Below, piece after piece: positions 17,583 to 25,159 of a stretch of 64,000 nucleotides of DNA. The position numbers and the translations under genes are program-made. The notes beneath the pieces are model-generated. The model did no database searches and was not told the origin of the DNA. It was given only the letters and a program-made list of their open reading frames with translations. The DNA is from JAGPUQ01 sp947084925 (GTDB lineage: Bacteria > Pseudomonadota > Gammaproteobacteria > Pseudomonadales > Porticoccaceae). The stretch is from the NCBI GenBank assembly GCA_947084925.1, contig CAMTUJ010000005.1, forward strand, positions 23,606-87,605. Direction: 5' to 3'. Each line of letters begins with the position of its first letter. The first letter of the stretch is position 1.

Positions 17583-19526
17583 GTGGCGGTTGCCGCCCAC
17601 CCTCAGCCCTGGTCGGTCACGCTCGGAGTCGGACGGATCCGATACCCGGGACTGCGGCTCGATGACCTGTGGCTCCGCCTCGGCGCGGGCAGCGCCGATC
17701 TGGACATCGGGCTGCTGGCGCTGGGCGGCGCGTCCCTGCGCAAGCTGAAGCTGCACTGCGCGGTCTTCGCGTGGCGCGCGGAACAGGCGCATTGCCAACG
17801 CGGCCTGTTGCGAGGGCCCGCACCTCTGGATCGGGCGCGCATCGAGTTCGCCCTGAGCCCGGATGGCCAGCGTGGGCGGTTGACGATGGATCTGGCCGAC
17901 GGTGGCCATCTGGCGGGCGAACTCGCCGCGGGTGACCTCAGGGTCCAGATCGATAAGTTCGATCCCAAGCTGCTCAAGTCCTGGCTGCCCGATCTCGCCG
18001 TCTTCAATCCGGGCGGAACCCTGGACTGCACGCTGCGGCTGCCGCTCGACCCCGGGCCGACGCCCGCCGAAGCCGCCTGCACGTTGCGCCAGGGCGCTTT
18101 TTCCAGCGCTGACGGACTGCAAGCCGGAGAGGCGCTGGCGCTGGACCTGACGGCGAGTGCGCAAGCCACCGCGGATGGCTGGCGCTGGGAAGCGCGGCTG
18201 GATTGGCGCGCGGGCGCCCTCTATGTTCACCCGATCTATGTGCCCGCCGGGGCGAAACTGTCGGCGCAGGGTGTGGTTGCTGGCGATCAGATCAGGGTGG
18301 AACGCGCCGCGCTCGCCATGGCGGGCGTCGGCACGGTGCAAGGTCGCGCCGATGTGGCACTCAGGCCATTCGCCATCGGGGACGCGGAAATCGCCGTCGC
18401 GGCAGCGGATCTTGCCGTGTTCGGCGCGCGCTTCCTCGCGCCTTTGCTGATGCCGGCGCAGGCGGACAAACTGACCTTTGGCGGCCGCGCCGAGGCGACG
18501 GTGACCCTGGCGGGCGGACGGCCCACCGCGCTTGCGGTCCAGCTCGATCGCGCCCGCATCGAGCACGCGGGGTTCGAGCTGGGGCTGGGACCGGTGACCG
18601 GAGCCGCTGTCTGGCACGACGGCGGGACCGGTGCCGTACGACTCGACGTGGGCGGCGGACGTTGGCAGGCGCTCGAGTTCGGCGCCTTTGGGTTCGCGGC
18701 GCGGGTCGAACCCGGGGTGGTCACGCTGGCGCCCATGGTGGTTCCGGTGCTCGATGGCAACCTGCGCCTCGATGATCTTGCCCTGCGCCGCGATGCCGGC
18801 GGCTGGTACGGCGAGGGTCGCGCGGCGATCGACCCCATCGCCATGCCCCGGCTGTCGGCGGCCCTGGGACTGCCGGTCATGGATGGTTCGCTGTCGGCGA
18901 CGCTGCCCCGGCTGCGGGTGCGCCCGGAGGAGATCGCCGCCGATGGCGAGATCGCCATCGCCCTGTTCGACGGCCATGTTGCCATCAGCGGCCTGCGTCT
19001 GATCGAGCCCTTCGGTGTCGGTGCGTATGCACGCGCCGAAATGAAGGCGCAGGGTATCGATCTCGGCATGCTCACCAGCTCGTTTGACTTCGGCAGCATC
19101 AGTGGGCGCATCGACGCGCAGGTGCGGGGGCTCGAACTCGTGCACTGGCGGCCGGTTGCTTTCGACGCCCGGGTCGCGAGCAGCCCCGGACGCTACCGGC
19201 GCCGCATCAGCCAGCGCGCGCTCCAGAGTATCGGCGCACTCGGCGGCGCCGGTGTTGTCAACGCGATTCAGCGCAGCGCGTTGAGGTTCTTCGACAGCTT
19301 CGGCTATCGGCGCATCGGACTGTCCTGTGTGCTGAAAAATGGGGTATGCCGGATGGACGGGATCGAGTCCGGGCGCGCCCGACCCGACGGCGGCTTTCTG
19401 ATCATCCAGGGCGGCGGCGTCCCGGCGCTGGACGTGGTCGGCTACAATCGCCGCATCGACTGGGACGAACTGCTCACCCGCCTGGGCCGCGTGACCAAGG
19501 TCGAGGCCGCGCCGGTAGTGGAATGA
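17583..19526 (+). CDS. ydbH: YdbH-like AsmA/TamB-family envelope protein
   Basis: A protein of at least 647 residues of the YdbH group of AsmA-like bridge proteins, which in E. coli move phospholipid between the inner and outer membranes with YnbE. Repeating beta-strand text fills most of it, and the C-terminus (GRARPDGGFLIIQ, VVGYNRRIDWDELL) is the YdbH signature end. GTG at 17583 is the first canonical start in this frame, but the codons just upstream (from about 17481) encode basic residues and a hydrophobic IVAALLTALPTALPA stretch that looks like the membrane anchor or signal, so the true start is probably upstream at a non-canonical codon such as the CTG overlapping the arsM stop. ynbE and ydbL follow. 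Confidence 0.8.
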   Translation: MAVAAHPQPWSVTLGVGRIRYPGLRLDDLWLRLGAGSADLDIGLLALGGASLRKLKLHCAVFAWRAEQAHCQRGLLRGPAPLDRARIEFALSPDGQRGRLTMDLADGGHLAGELAAGDLRVQIDKFDPKLLKSWLPDLAVFNPGGTLDCTLRLPLDPGPTPAEAACTLRQGAFSSADGLQAGEALALDLTASAQATADGWRWEARLDWRAGALYVHPIYVPAGAKLSAQGVVAGDQIRVERAALAMAGVGTVQGRADVALRPFAIGDAEIAVAAADLAVFGARFLAPLLMPAQADKLTFGGRAEATVTLAGGRPTALAVQLDRARIEHAGFELGLGPVTGAAVWHDGGTGAVRLDVGGGRWQALEFGAFGFAARVEPGVVTLAPMVVPVLDGNLRLDDLALRRDAGGWYGEGRAAIDPIAMPRLSAALGLPVMDGSLSATLPRLRVRPEEIAADGEIAIALFDGHVAISGLRLIEPFGVGAYARAEMKAQGIDLGMLTSSFDFGSISGRIDAQVRGLELVHWRPVAFDARVASSPGRYRRRISQRALQSIGALGGAGVVNAIQRSALRFFDSFGYRRIGLSCVLKNGVCRMDGIESGRARPDGGFLIIQGGGVPALDVVGYNRRIDWDELLTRLGRVTKVEAAPVVE

Positions 19527-19561
19527 ACGCAATGACGCCAGTGGCTGCCATGGGAAACGGG

Positions 19562-19783
19562 ATGAAAGCTGTCAACAAAATTGTCTGGGCAACGGGTATG
19601 GCCGGCGTCCTGACCGCTTGCGTGACCATCAACATCTACTTCCCGGCCGCGGCGGCGGAAAAGGCAGCGGATCGGGTGATCGACGAAGTCTGGCAGATCG
19701 AGAAAGACTCTGCCCCGCCCGCCGCCAAACCTGGCGACAAACCCGCCGGAGACAAGCCCGCCGGAAAAGGAGAAGCCCTGTGA
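19562..19783 (+). CDS. ynbE: YnbE-like outer-membrane lipoprotein
   Basis: A small lipoprotein of 73 residues. MKAVNK plus a hydrophobic stretch and the lipobox GVLTAC put the acylated Cys at residue 20. Mature text begins VTINIYFPA, as in YnbE proteins, which augment a YdbH beta-strand at the outer membrane. I start at 19562 because it gives a normal signal peptide and a GGGAAACGGG stretch precedes it; an in-frame ATG at 19523 overlaps the ydbH stop. The tail carries PAxKPGDKPAGDKPAGKG repeats. The stop overlaps the GTG start of ydbL. Confidence 0.82.
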   Translation: MKAVNKIVWATGMAGVLTACVTINIYFPAAAAEKAADRVIDEVWQIEKDSAPPAAKPGDKPAGDKPAGKGEAL

Positions 19784-20205
19784 AACCGCTTCAACTGCCA
19801 TCTGTGATCGTTGCCTTGCTGCTGGCACTGGCATCAGGACTGGCGTTTGCCCAGGCCAATCTCGAGATCGACACCCCGGCCATCCGCGCGCTGACCGATG
19901 CCATGAAGGCGCGCCACACCGAATTGACGCCGTTCTACGAGTCCGGCGCGGTGGGCCAGGCCGCCAGCGGCACTCTGGCGTTGCGCGATGCGGCGCTGGT
20001 GCCGCTGCCCCAACGCGGGCGGGTCAACGGACTGGTCGCGGCCGAGAATGCCGACCGCGCCGCGCTCTACCGCGAAATTGCCCGCGCCAATGGCCATCCC
20101 GAGTGGGAGGCGGATATCCGTGCCACTTTCGCTCAGCGTTTCAGCGCGCGCGCGCCGGACGGCTGGTGGGTGGAAGGCGCCAGCGGCTGGGTGCGCAAGA
20201 AATAA
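19780..20205 (+). CDS. ydbL: YdbL-family periplasmic protein (DUF1318)
   Basis: A 141-residue exported protein with a signal peptide (LPSVIVALLLALASGLAFAQ). The family text includes IRALTDAMKARH, FYESGAVGQ, GLVAAENADRAALYREIA and a closing GWWVEGASGWVRKK. In E. coli YdbL modulates the YdbH-YnbE bridge. It starts at a GTG overlapping the ynbE stop, so the three genes are coupled, in the same order as in enterobacteria. This is a strong family match with little ambiguity. Confidence 0.88.
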   Translation: MKPLQLPSVIVALLLALASGLAFAQANLEIDTPAIRALTDAMKARHTELTPFYESGAVGQAASGTLALRDAALVPLPQRGRVNGLVAAENADRAALYREIARANGHPEWEADIRATFAQRFSARAPDGWWVEGASGWVRKK

Positions 20206-20316
20206 GGCGCGCGTGACGCAGCCCGCAAGCCGGAGCACGACAGGCTGAGCTGCGGCGGGATTTCGATCAACATTCACCAGCCGCCCGTTCCGCGGCGATC
20301 TCCAAGGAGTAACTTC

Positions 20317-20661
20317 ATGAAGATGGTTAAAGGTCTCGCGATTTGGTCCCTGGCACTCGCGCCAGGCTTTGTTTTTGCCGGGGATCAGACGATTGATGCC
20401 GCTATCGGCGGTGCCGTCGGCGGTGCGCTTGGTGGTGCGGTCGGGGAACAGGTCGGCGGCCGCGACGGCGCCATCATCGGCGCGGGCGTCGGCGCGGCGG
20501 CGGGTGCCGCGATCAACACCGATGATCGCGGGGATGGTCACGATCATGACGATCGCTATCATCGTGACCGTGACTACGATAGTGGGCATTACCATGATGA
20601 CGTCCATCGCCATGGCAGCCGCTTCTGCCCGCCCGGACAGGCCAAGAAAGGCAATTGCTGA
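20317..20661 (+). CDS. Glycine-zipper protein with His/Asp-rich tail
   Basis: A 114-residue exported protein with a signal peptide ending VFAGDQ. Two glycine-zipper stretches follow (AAIGGAVGGALGGAVG and AIIGAGVGAAAGAAI), a membrane-inserting or oligomerising pattern. The region at about residues 70-100 is extremely rich in His, Asp, Arg and Tyr and could bind metal ions. The C-terminus has CPPGQAKKGNC, which may form a disulfide. AAGGAG lies upstream of the ATG. It sits 111 bp after ydbL and may be separately transcribed. No specific function is known to me. Confidence 0.7.
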   Translation: MKMVKGLAIWSLALAPGFVFAGDQTIDAAIGGAVGGALGGAVGEQVGGRDGAIIGAGVGAAAGAAINTDDRGDGHDHDDRYHRDRDYDSGHYHDDVHRHGSRFCPPGQAKKGNC

Positions 20662-20672
20662 TAAGTCGAAAA

Positions 20673-20705
20673 AACCGCCGCGGGTGATCTGCCGAGCCGG
20701 CGGTT
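20673..20705. terminator. Possible bidirectional stem-loop
   Basis: AACCGCCG (20673-20680) pairs with CGGCGGTT (20698-20705) across a 17-base loop, in the convergent gap between the glycine-zipper gene and the minus-strand hydrolase. An A-run precedes it, which would read as a T-run on the minus strand. Confidence 0.4.
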
Positions 20706-20719
20706 AATGGCCGGCCCGC

Positions 20720-21901
20720 TCAACAAGCGGGTTTGCGCACGCCGCCATCGGCCAGCCACAGCAGTTCCCGGGTCGCCTGCCAGAGCCGCCAGGTGCTGCG
20801 CAACCCGGGTGCGACATCGACATGATCGAGGCCGCGCGGCTCGAACAGGCTCGCCCGCTCGGTTCCCAACCGCGCCAGCAGGCGCCGGCTGTGTCCCACC
20901 GGGATGACGTTGTCATCGGTGCCATGGATCAACAGCAGATGCGCGCGCAGTGCCTCCAGGTTCTGTTGAGCCAGGTCCAGCGCGCGCAGTTGATCGCGAA
21001 TTGCCGCCGGCAGTTGGCGGATCAGCTCCCTGACGCGCTCCGGATCGGTGTTGGCGACCAGCGCATAAACCGCGCGCCCGTCGGGGCTCAGTTGCGCGAG
21101 CAGATCGTCCACCGGCGCGGCCGGATCGCGCAACCGCCGCTGCGCGAGTTCATCCAGCAGCGCGCGATCCTCCACGCGCGGCAGTCTCCGGCTCTGACCC
21201 TGCACCAGCCACCATTTCCCTTCCGGCGCCGGGGGCCGGGTGCCGCGTCCGGACGTCGGATCATGACCGGTGGTGGAATAAGTGATGGCGTCGGCGAGGT
21301 CGTAGTAGCCGCCCACGGCGACCACGAAAGCCACGCGTTCCCGCACCTCGGGCGCGAGCGCCGCGATCAGTGCCGGGCCCACCGCGAAGCTGAATCCCAT
21401 CAGTCCCACGGTGCCGCAGCCGAGATCCGCTGCCGGATCCAACACCCGCCGCAGGGTATCGGTGACGTCGCGCACGTCCTCCGTGCCGACGGCGAGCGAA
21501 CGCATCCCCGGCAGGTCCGGCACCACCACGTTGAAGCCGGCGCGCGCCATGGTGGCGGCAAATTGCACCAGGCGCGGCTCGCGCCGCCCCGCGGGCGTCA
21601 GTCCGTGGAGGAGCACCAGGGTGGCGCGCGGCGCCCGGTCCGCGGGTTGGTAACGATCGGCAGGGTGATCACGCTCCAGGATGCGGAAATCGGCTGCGGT
21701 GCGCACCGGGTCCCGGGTCGCGTGTTTCAGGCGGCTCGGGCCGGCGCCGGCCTGGATATCGAGCAGGATCAGCAGCGCGTCATAACCGCGGTGAACCGCC
21801 GGCATGCCGGCCAGTCCGGCGAGCGCCAGTGCTACCAGCAAGGCTGCGGCGACGACGCGACGGCGCCGCCGCTGTCTTCCCGATGCGGGAGCCGACGCCA
21901 T
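20720..21901 (-). CDS. Alpha/beta hydrolase with N-terminal membrane segment
   Basis: A 393-residue hydrolase. Residues 15-32 are hydrophobic after an Arg-rich start, so it is probably anchored or exported. LVLLHGLTPAG is the oxyanion motif, MGFSFAVGPAL the nucleophile elbow (Ser), HGTDDNVIPVGHSRRLL the acid loop and LDHVDV the late His. The start lies one base after the SulP transporter's stop on the same strand, so the two are co-transcribed. The substrate is unknown. Confidence 0.8.
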   Translation of the reverse strand: MASAPASGRQRRRRRVVAAALLVALALAGLAGMPAVHRGYDALLILLDIQAGAGPSRLKHATRDPVRTAADFRILERDHPADRYQPADRAPRATLVLLHGLTPAGRREPRLVQFAATMARAGFNVVVPDLPGMRSLAVGTEDVRDVTDTLRRVLDPAADLGCGTVGLMGFSFAVGPALIAALAPEVRERVAFVVAVGGYYDLADAITYSTTGHDPTSGRGTRPPAPEGKWWLVQGQSRRLPRVEDRALLDELAQRRLRDPAAPVDDLLAQLSPDGRAVYALVANTDPERVRELIRQLPAAIRDQLRALDLAQQNLEALRAHLLLIHGTDDNVIPVGHSRRLLARLGTERASLFEPRGLDHVDVAPGLRSTWRLWQATRELLWLADGGVRKPAC

Positions 21902-21902
21902 C

Positions 21903-23666
21903 TCAGCGCGTCGCGGCGAGGGCGGCGACGGCCTGCTGGGTGGAAAGATGGATGCGGCTGGTGCCGAGGCGGGTCAAGAGTTCACTGTTGCGCAGCCGGT
22001 CGAGCACCGGTCCCTTGACTTCCGCCAGATGCAGTCGGACCCCGGCAGCGGACAACCCGGCCTCGAAACTTTCCAGCATTTCCAGCGCGCTGGCATCGAT
22101 GTAGGCGACGCCGGAGAAAATCAGCACCAGATCACGCAGTCCTTCCCGATCCACCACCAGATTCTGCAATTCGGATTCGACCTTGGGCACGTTGGCGAAA
22201 TAGAGGTTCTCGTCGACCCGCACCAGCAGCAGGCGGGGCCAGGTCTCGACCACATGGCGGTGAATGTTGCGGAAGTGTTCGGTGCCGGCAATCCGCCCGA
22301 CGACCGCGATATGGGGGCGGCTGGTGCGGTACAGAAACAGTACCAGCGCCAGCCCCACACCGATCAGCAGGCCGAGCTCGATGCCGAATGCCAGTACCCC
22401 GATCAGGGTCGCGCCCTGAGCCGCGCCGTCGCCACGGTCGTAACGCCAGGTGTGGCGCAGTCCCGCAAAGTCGACGAGCTGCCACACTGCGACCACGATG
22501 ATCGCCGCCAGCACGGCTTTGGGCAGATCGGTAAGCAGTCCGGTGAACAGCAGCGCCGCGAGCGCGACCCAGCACGCGGTGACGATGGCGGCGAGCTGGG
22601 TGCGGGCGCCGGCGTCGAAGTTCACCATGGAGCGGGCGAAGCCCCCGGCCACCGGCATGGCACCGGCGCAGGCGGCGGCAATATTGGTGACGCCCAGGGC
22701 GCGCAACTCCTGATCCGGATCGATCCGTTCGCGACGGCGGAACGCCAGTGCCTTGGCGACCGAGATGCTTTCCACATAGGCGATGAGCGCGATCAGCGCG
22801 GCCGATGGCAACAGTGCGAGCCAGCCGGGCTGGGTGAGAAAATCCAGGCGCAATTCGGGCAGGCCCACGGGAACCGCGCCTACCACCGCCACGTCCCAGC
22901 GCCCGTGTACGTCCAGAAGAACGGCGGCCAGGATTGCGGCGGCGACTACTGCCAGAGGCGCGGTGCGACCGAGAATCGCGGCGGTCCGGGGTTTGACGCC
23001 GCGCGCGGTGAGCAGCCGTACCAGGGGTTGGCGCGCGAACAGCAGTAATGCCATTGCCGCCAGACCGAAGCCGGTGGTGATCGGGTTGATATGGCCGATC
23101 TGCCGTGCCACGGTTTCCAATACCCCGAAAAAATCCGCATCCCGCGCTACCGCAATGCCGCTGAGCGCGGCCAACTGGGTGCCGATGATGAAGATCGCCG
23201 CCCCCGTGGTGAAGCCCGACAACACCGGGTGGCTGATGAACGCGGTCAACCAGCCGAGGCGCAGCAAACCCAGCCCCAGCAGGATCAGGCCGGTGAGGGC
23301 GGACAGGATCATGGCGCCGGTGAGGTATTTGTCGGCGTCGCCGCCAGCATAGGGCGTCAGCGCGGCGGCCACCATGACCGCGGCCACCGCCACCGGTCCC
23401 ACCGCCAGCGTGCGGCTGGTGCCCAGCAGTGCATAGATCAATGGCGGGACGATACTGGCGTAGAGCCCCACTTCGGGGGGAAGGCCGGCGAGCAGCGCAT
23501 AGGCGAGCGCCTGCGGAATCAGCAGAATGGCGGTGATGGTGCCCGCCAGCAAATCCTGGATCAGGCCGTGGCGATCCAGGGTACGGAGATCGGCGCACAG
23601 GGGCAGCGCCTGCCGGCAGCGGCGCAGCCAGGGATTTACCGGGGGGGTGGCGCCATTGGCTGCCAT
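21903..23666 (-). CDS. SulP-family inorganic anion transporter with STAS domain
   Basis: A SulP/SLC26 transporter of about 587 residues (sulfate, bicarbonate or a related anion). It has the signature ILLIPQALAYALLAGLPPEVGLYASIVPPLIYALLGTSR, split here only by length, at residues about 40-80. A dozen membrane segments follow, then a cytoplasmic STAS domain (about 440-587; VYIDASALEMLES-like motif). I start at the ATG with GGAG 7-8 bases upstream; a further in-frame start lies at 23723. It is divergent from a sulfide:quinone oxidoreductase, so sulfate or sulfite movement is an attractive inference. Confidence 0.88.
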   Translation of the reverse strand: MAANGATPPVNPWLRRCRQALPLCADLRTLDRHGLIQDLLAGTITAILLIPQALAYALLAGLPPEVGLYASIVPPLIYALLGTSRTLAVGPVAVAAVMVAAALTPYAGGDADKYLTGAMILSALTGLILLGLGLLRLGWLTAFISHPVLSGFTTGAAIFIIGTQLAALSGIAVARDADFFGVLETVARQIGHINPITTGFGLAAMALLLFARQPLVRLLTARGVKPRTAAILGRTAPLAVVAAAILAAVLLDVHGRWDVAVVGAVPVGLPELRLDFLTQPGWLALLPSAALIALIAYVESISVAKALAFRRRERIDPDQELRALGVTNIAAACAGAMPVAGGFARSMVNFDAGARTQLAAIVTACWVALAALLFTGLLTDLPKAVLAAIIVVAVWQLVDFAGLRHTWRYDRGDGAAQGATLIGVLAFGIELGLLIGVGLALVLFLYRTSRPHIAVVGRIAGTEHFRNIHRHVVETWPRLLLVRVDENLYFANVPKVESELQNLVVDREGLRDLVLIFSGVAYIDASALEMLESFEAGLSAAGVRLHLAEVKGPVLDRLRNSELLTRLGTSRIHLSTQQAVAALAATR

Positions 23667-23838
23667 GCGTGACTCCGCTGTGTGAAAAAAGTGGCGTGGA
23701 GATGAAACCCAGGCTCCGGACACCTTAGAATCAGAATCAAGAACGATAGATGCACGAGTTATATTAGGTTTTTATCAATCAAGACTGCAAGCCGGCCGGA
23801 CTCGCGGGAATTCCCCCGCACAAACAAGGAGCTGTCCC
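23667..23838. promoter_or_regulatory. Shared divergent promoter region of SulP and SQR genes
   Basis: A 172-bp gap between the divergent SulP and SQR genes. The stretch at about 23735-23782 is clearly AT-richer than its surroundings (includes GTTATATTAGGTTTTTATCAATC), as expected for two outward promoters. No operator could be assigned with confidence. AAGGAG at 23826-23831 is the SQR ribosome-binding site. Confidence 0.4.
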
Positions 23839-25089
23839 ATGAATGACTCCATCTCGCACCATGTCGTGGTTATCGTCGGTGGCGGCGCCGCCGGCCTTAC
23901 CGTGGCGGCACTGTTGAAAGCCGCTCAGAGCGACCTCGACATCGCCGTCATCGAACCCTCCGAGCATCATTATTACCAGCCCGCCTGGACCCTGGTGGGC
24001 GGCGGCGCTTACGCGATCGAGAAAACCCGGCACGACATGGCGCGCCATATGCCGGCCGGGGTGAAGTGGATCCGGGAGCGCGCCGCCGGCTTCGATCCGG
24101 AACACAACCGGGTCGAACTCGCCTCCGGCGCGCGGGTGGAATACCGTTATCTGGTCGTCGCCGCCGGACTCCAGCTCGACTGGGGCCGCATCGACGGCCT
24201 GGAGGCGACGCTGGGAAAAAACGGCGTTACCAGCAATTACCGCTACGATCTCGCGCCCTACACCTGGGAGTGCATCCGCAACCTGCGCGGTGGGCAGGCA
24301 CTGTTCACCCAGCCCGCGATGCCGATCAAGTGCGCGGGCGCGCCGCAGAAAATCCTCTATCTGGCCGCGGATCATTGTCGGAGGAAGGGCATCGATGCCG
24401 GGATGCATTTCTTCACGCCGGGGCCGGCGATGTTTGGGGTGCCCTTTTATTCCAGGGCGCTCGACAAGGTGGTCGCCCACTACGGCATCCAGCCCCACTT
24501 CGGGAACAGCCTGGTGGCGGTGGACGGAGCCGCGCGGCGCGCCACCTTCGAGGTGACCAGCGGCGACAGCAAACAGCGCGTCGAGCTGGCGTTCGACCTG
24601 CTCCATGTGGTGCCGCCGCAATCGGCGCCGGATTTCATCAAGGCCAGTCCGCTGGCGGATGCCGCCGGCTGGGTCAGCGTCGACAAACACAGTTTGCGCC
24701 ACACCCGCTTCGAGAATGTGTTCGGGCTTGGCGACTGCACCACGACGCCCAACAGCAAGACCGCGGCCGCGGTGCGCGCCCAGGCCCCGGTCGCCGTCGC
24801 CAACCTGCTGCAACTGCTGCACGGCAAAGGCGAGACCAAAAGCTACGACGGCTATGCCTCCTGCCCGCTCACCACCTCCAACGGCAAGATCATGCTCGCG
24901 GAGTTCCTCTACGACGGCGTGGTCGCGCCCAGCTTTCCCCTCGATCCGCGCATCCCGCGGCGCATGTACTGGTGGCTGAAAAAATACTATCTGCCGTTTC
25001 TCTACTGGCGGATGCTGGGCGGCGACCTCGGGTTCGACTGGCACGCGCGGCGGGATTTTCCCGAAGCGGTGCCGGCCCTGAAGCCCTGA
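23839..25089 (+). CDS. sqr: Sulfide:quinone oxidoreductase-like flavoprotein
   Basis: A 416-residue FAD protein of the SQR/FCSD family, oxidising sulfide and passing electrons to quinone at the membrane surface. The FAD-binding GGGAAG is at residues 14-19, the second Rossmann motif is present, and a DCTTTPNSKTAAA motif contacts flavin and quinone. The conserved redox cysteine pair is Cys165 (IKCAGAPQK) and Cys342 (SCPLTT), with Cys145 nearby. The C-terminus has aromatic residues and a KKYYLPFLYWRML amphipathic helix for membrane contact. It is divergent from the SulP transporter and followed by a sodium:solute symporter 70 bp downstream. Confidence 0.87.
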   Translation: MNDSISHHVVVIVGGGAAGLTVAALLKAAQSDLDIAVIEPSEHHYYQPAWTLVGGGAYAIEKTRHDMARHMPAGVKWIRERAAGFDPEHNRVELASGARVEYRYLVVAAGLQLDWGRIDGLEATLGKNGVTSNYRYDLAPYTWECIRNLRGGQALFTQPAMPIKCAGAPQKILYLAADHCRRKGIDAGMHFFTPGPAMFGVPFYSRALDKVVAHYGIQPHFGNSLVAVDGAARRATFEVTSGDSKQRVELAFDLLHVVPPQSAPDFIKASPLADAAGWVSVDKHSLRHTRFENVFGLGDCTTTPNSKTAAAVRAQAPVAVANLLQLLHGKGETKSYDGYASCPLTTSNGKIMLAEFLYDGVVAPSFPLDPRIPRRMYWWLKKYYLPFLYWRMLGGDLGFDWHARRDFPEAVPALKP

Positions 25090-25159
25090 TCCGGCAACGG
25101 CTTGAAGCCTGTCCGCGCGTGCATCGCGTGTTATCAACAACTGTTTACCTGAGGTAGGC

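Noticed and set aside
17397..19532. A 711-codon minus-strand frame opposite ydbH.
   Set aside because: Shadow of ydbH; the ydbH-ynbE-ydbL order and C-terminal signature support the plus strand.
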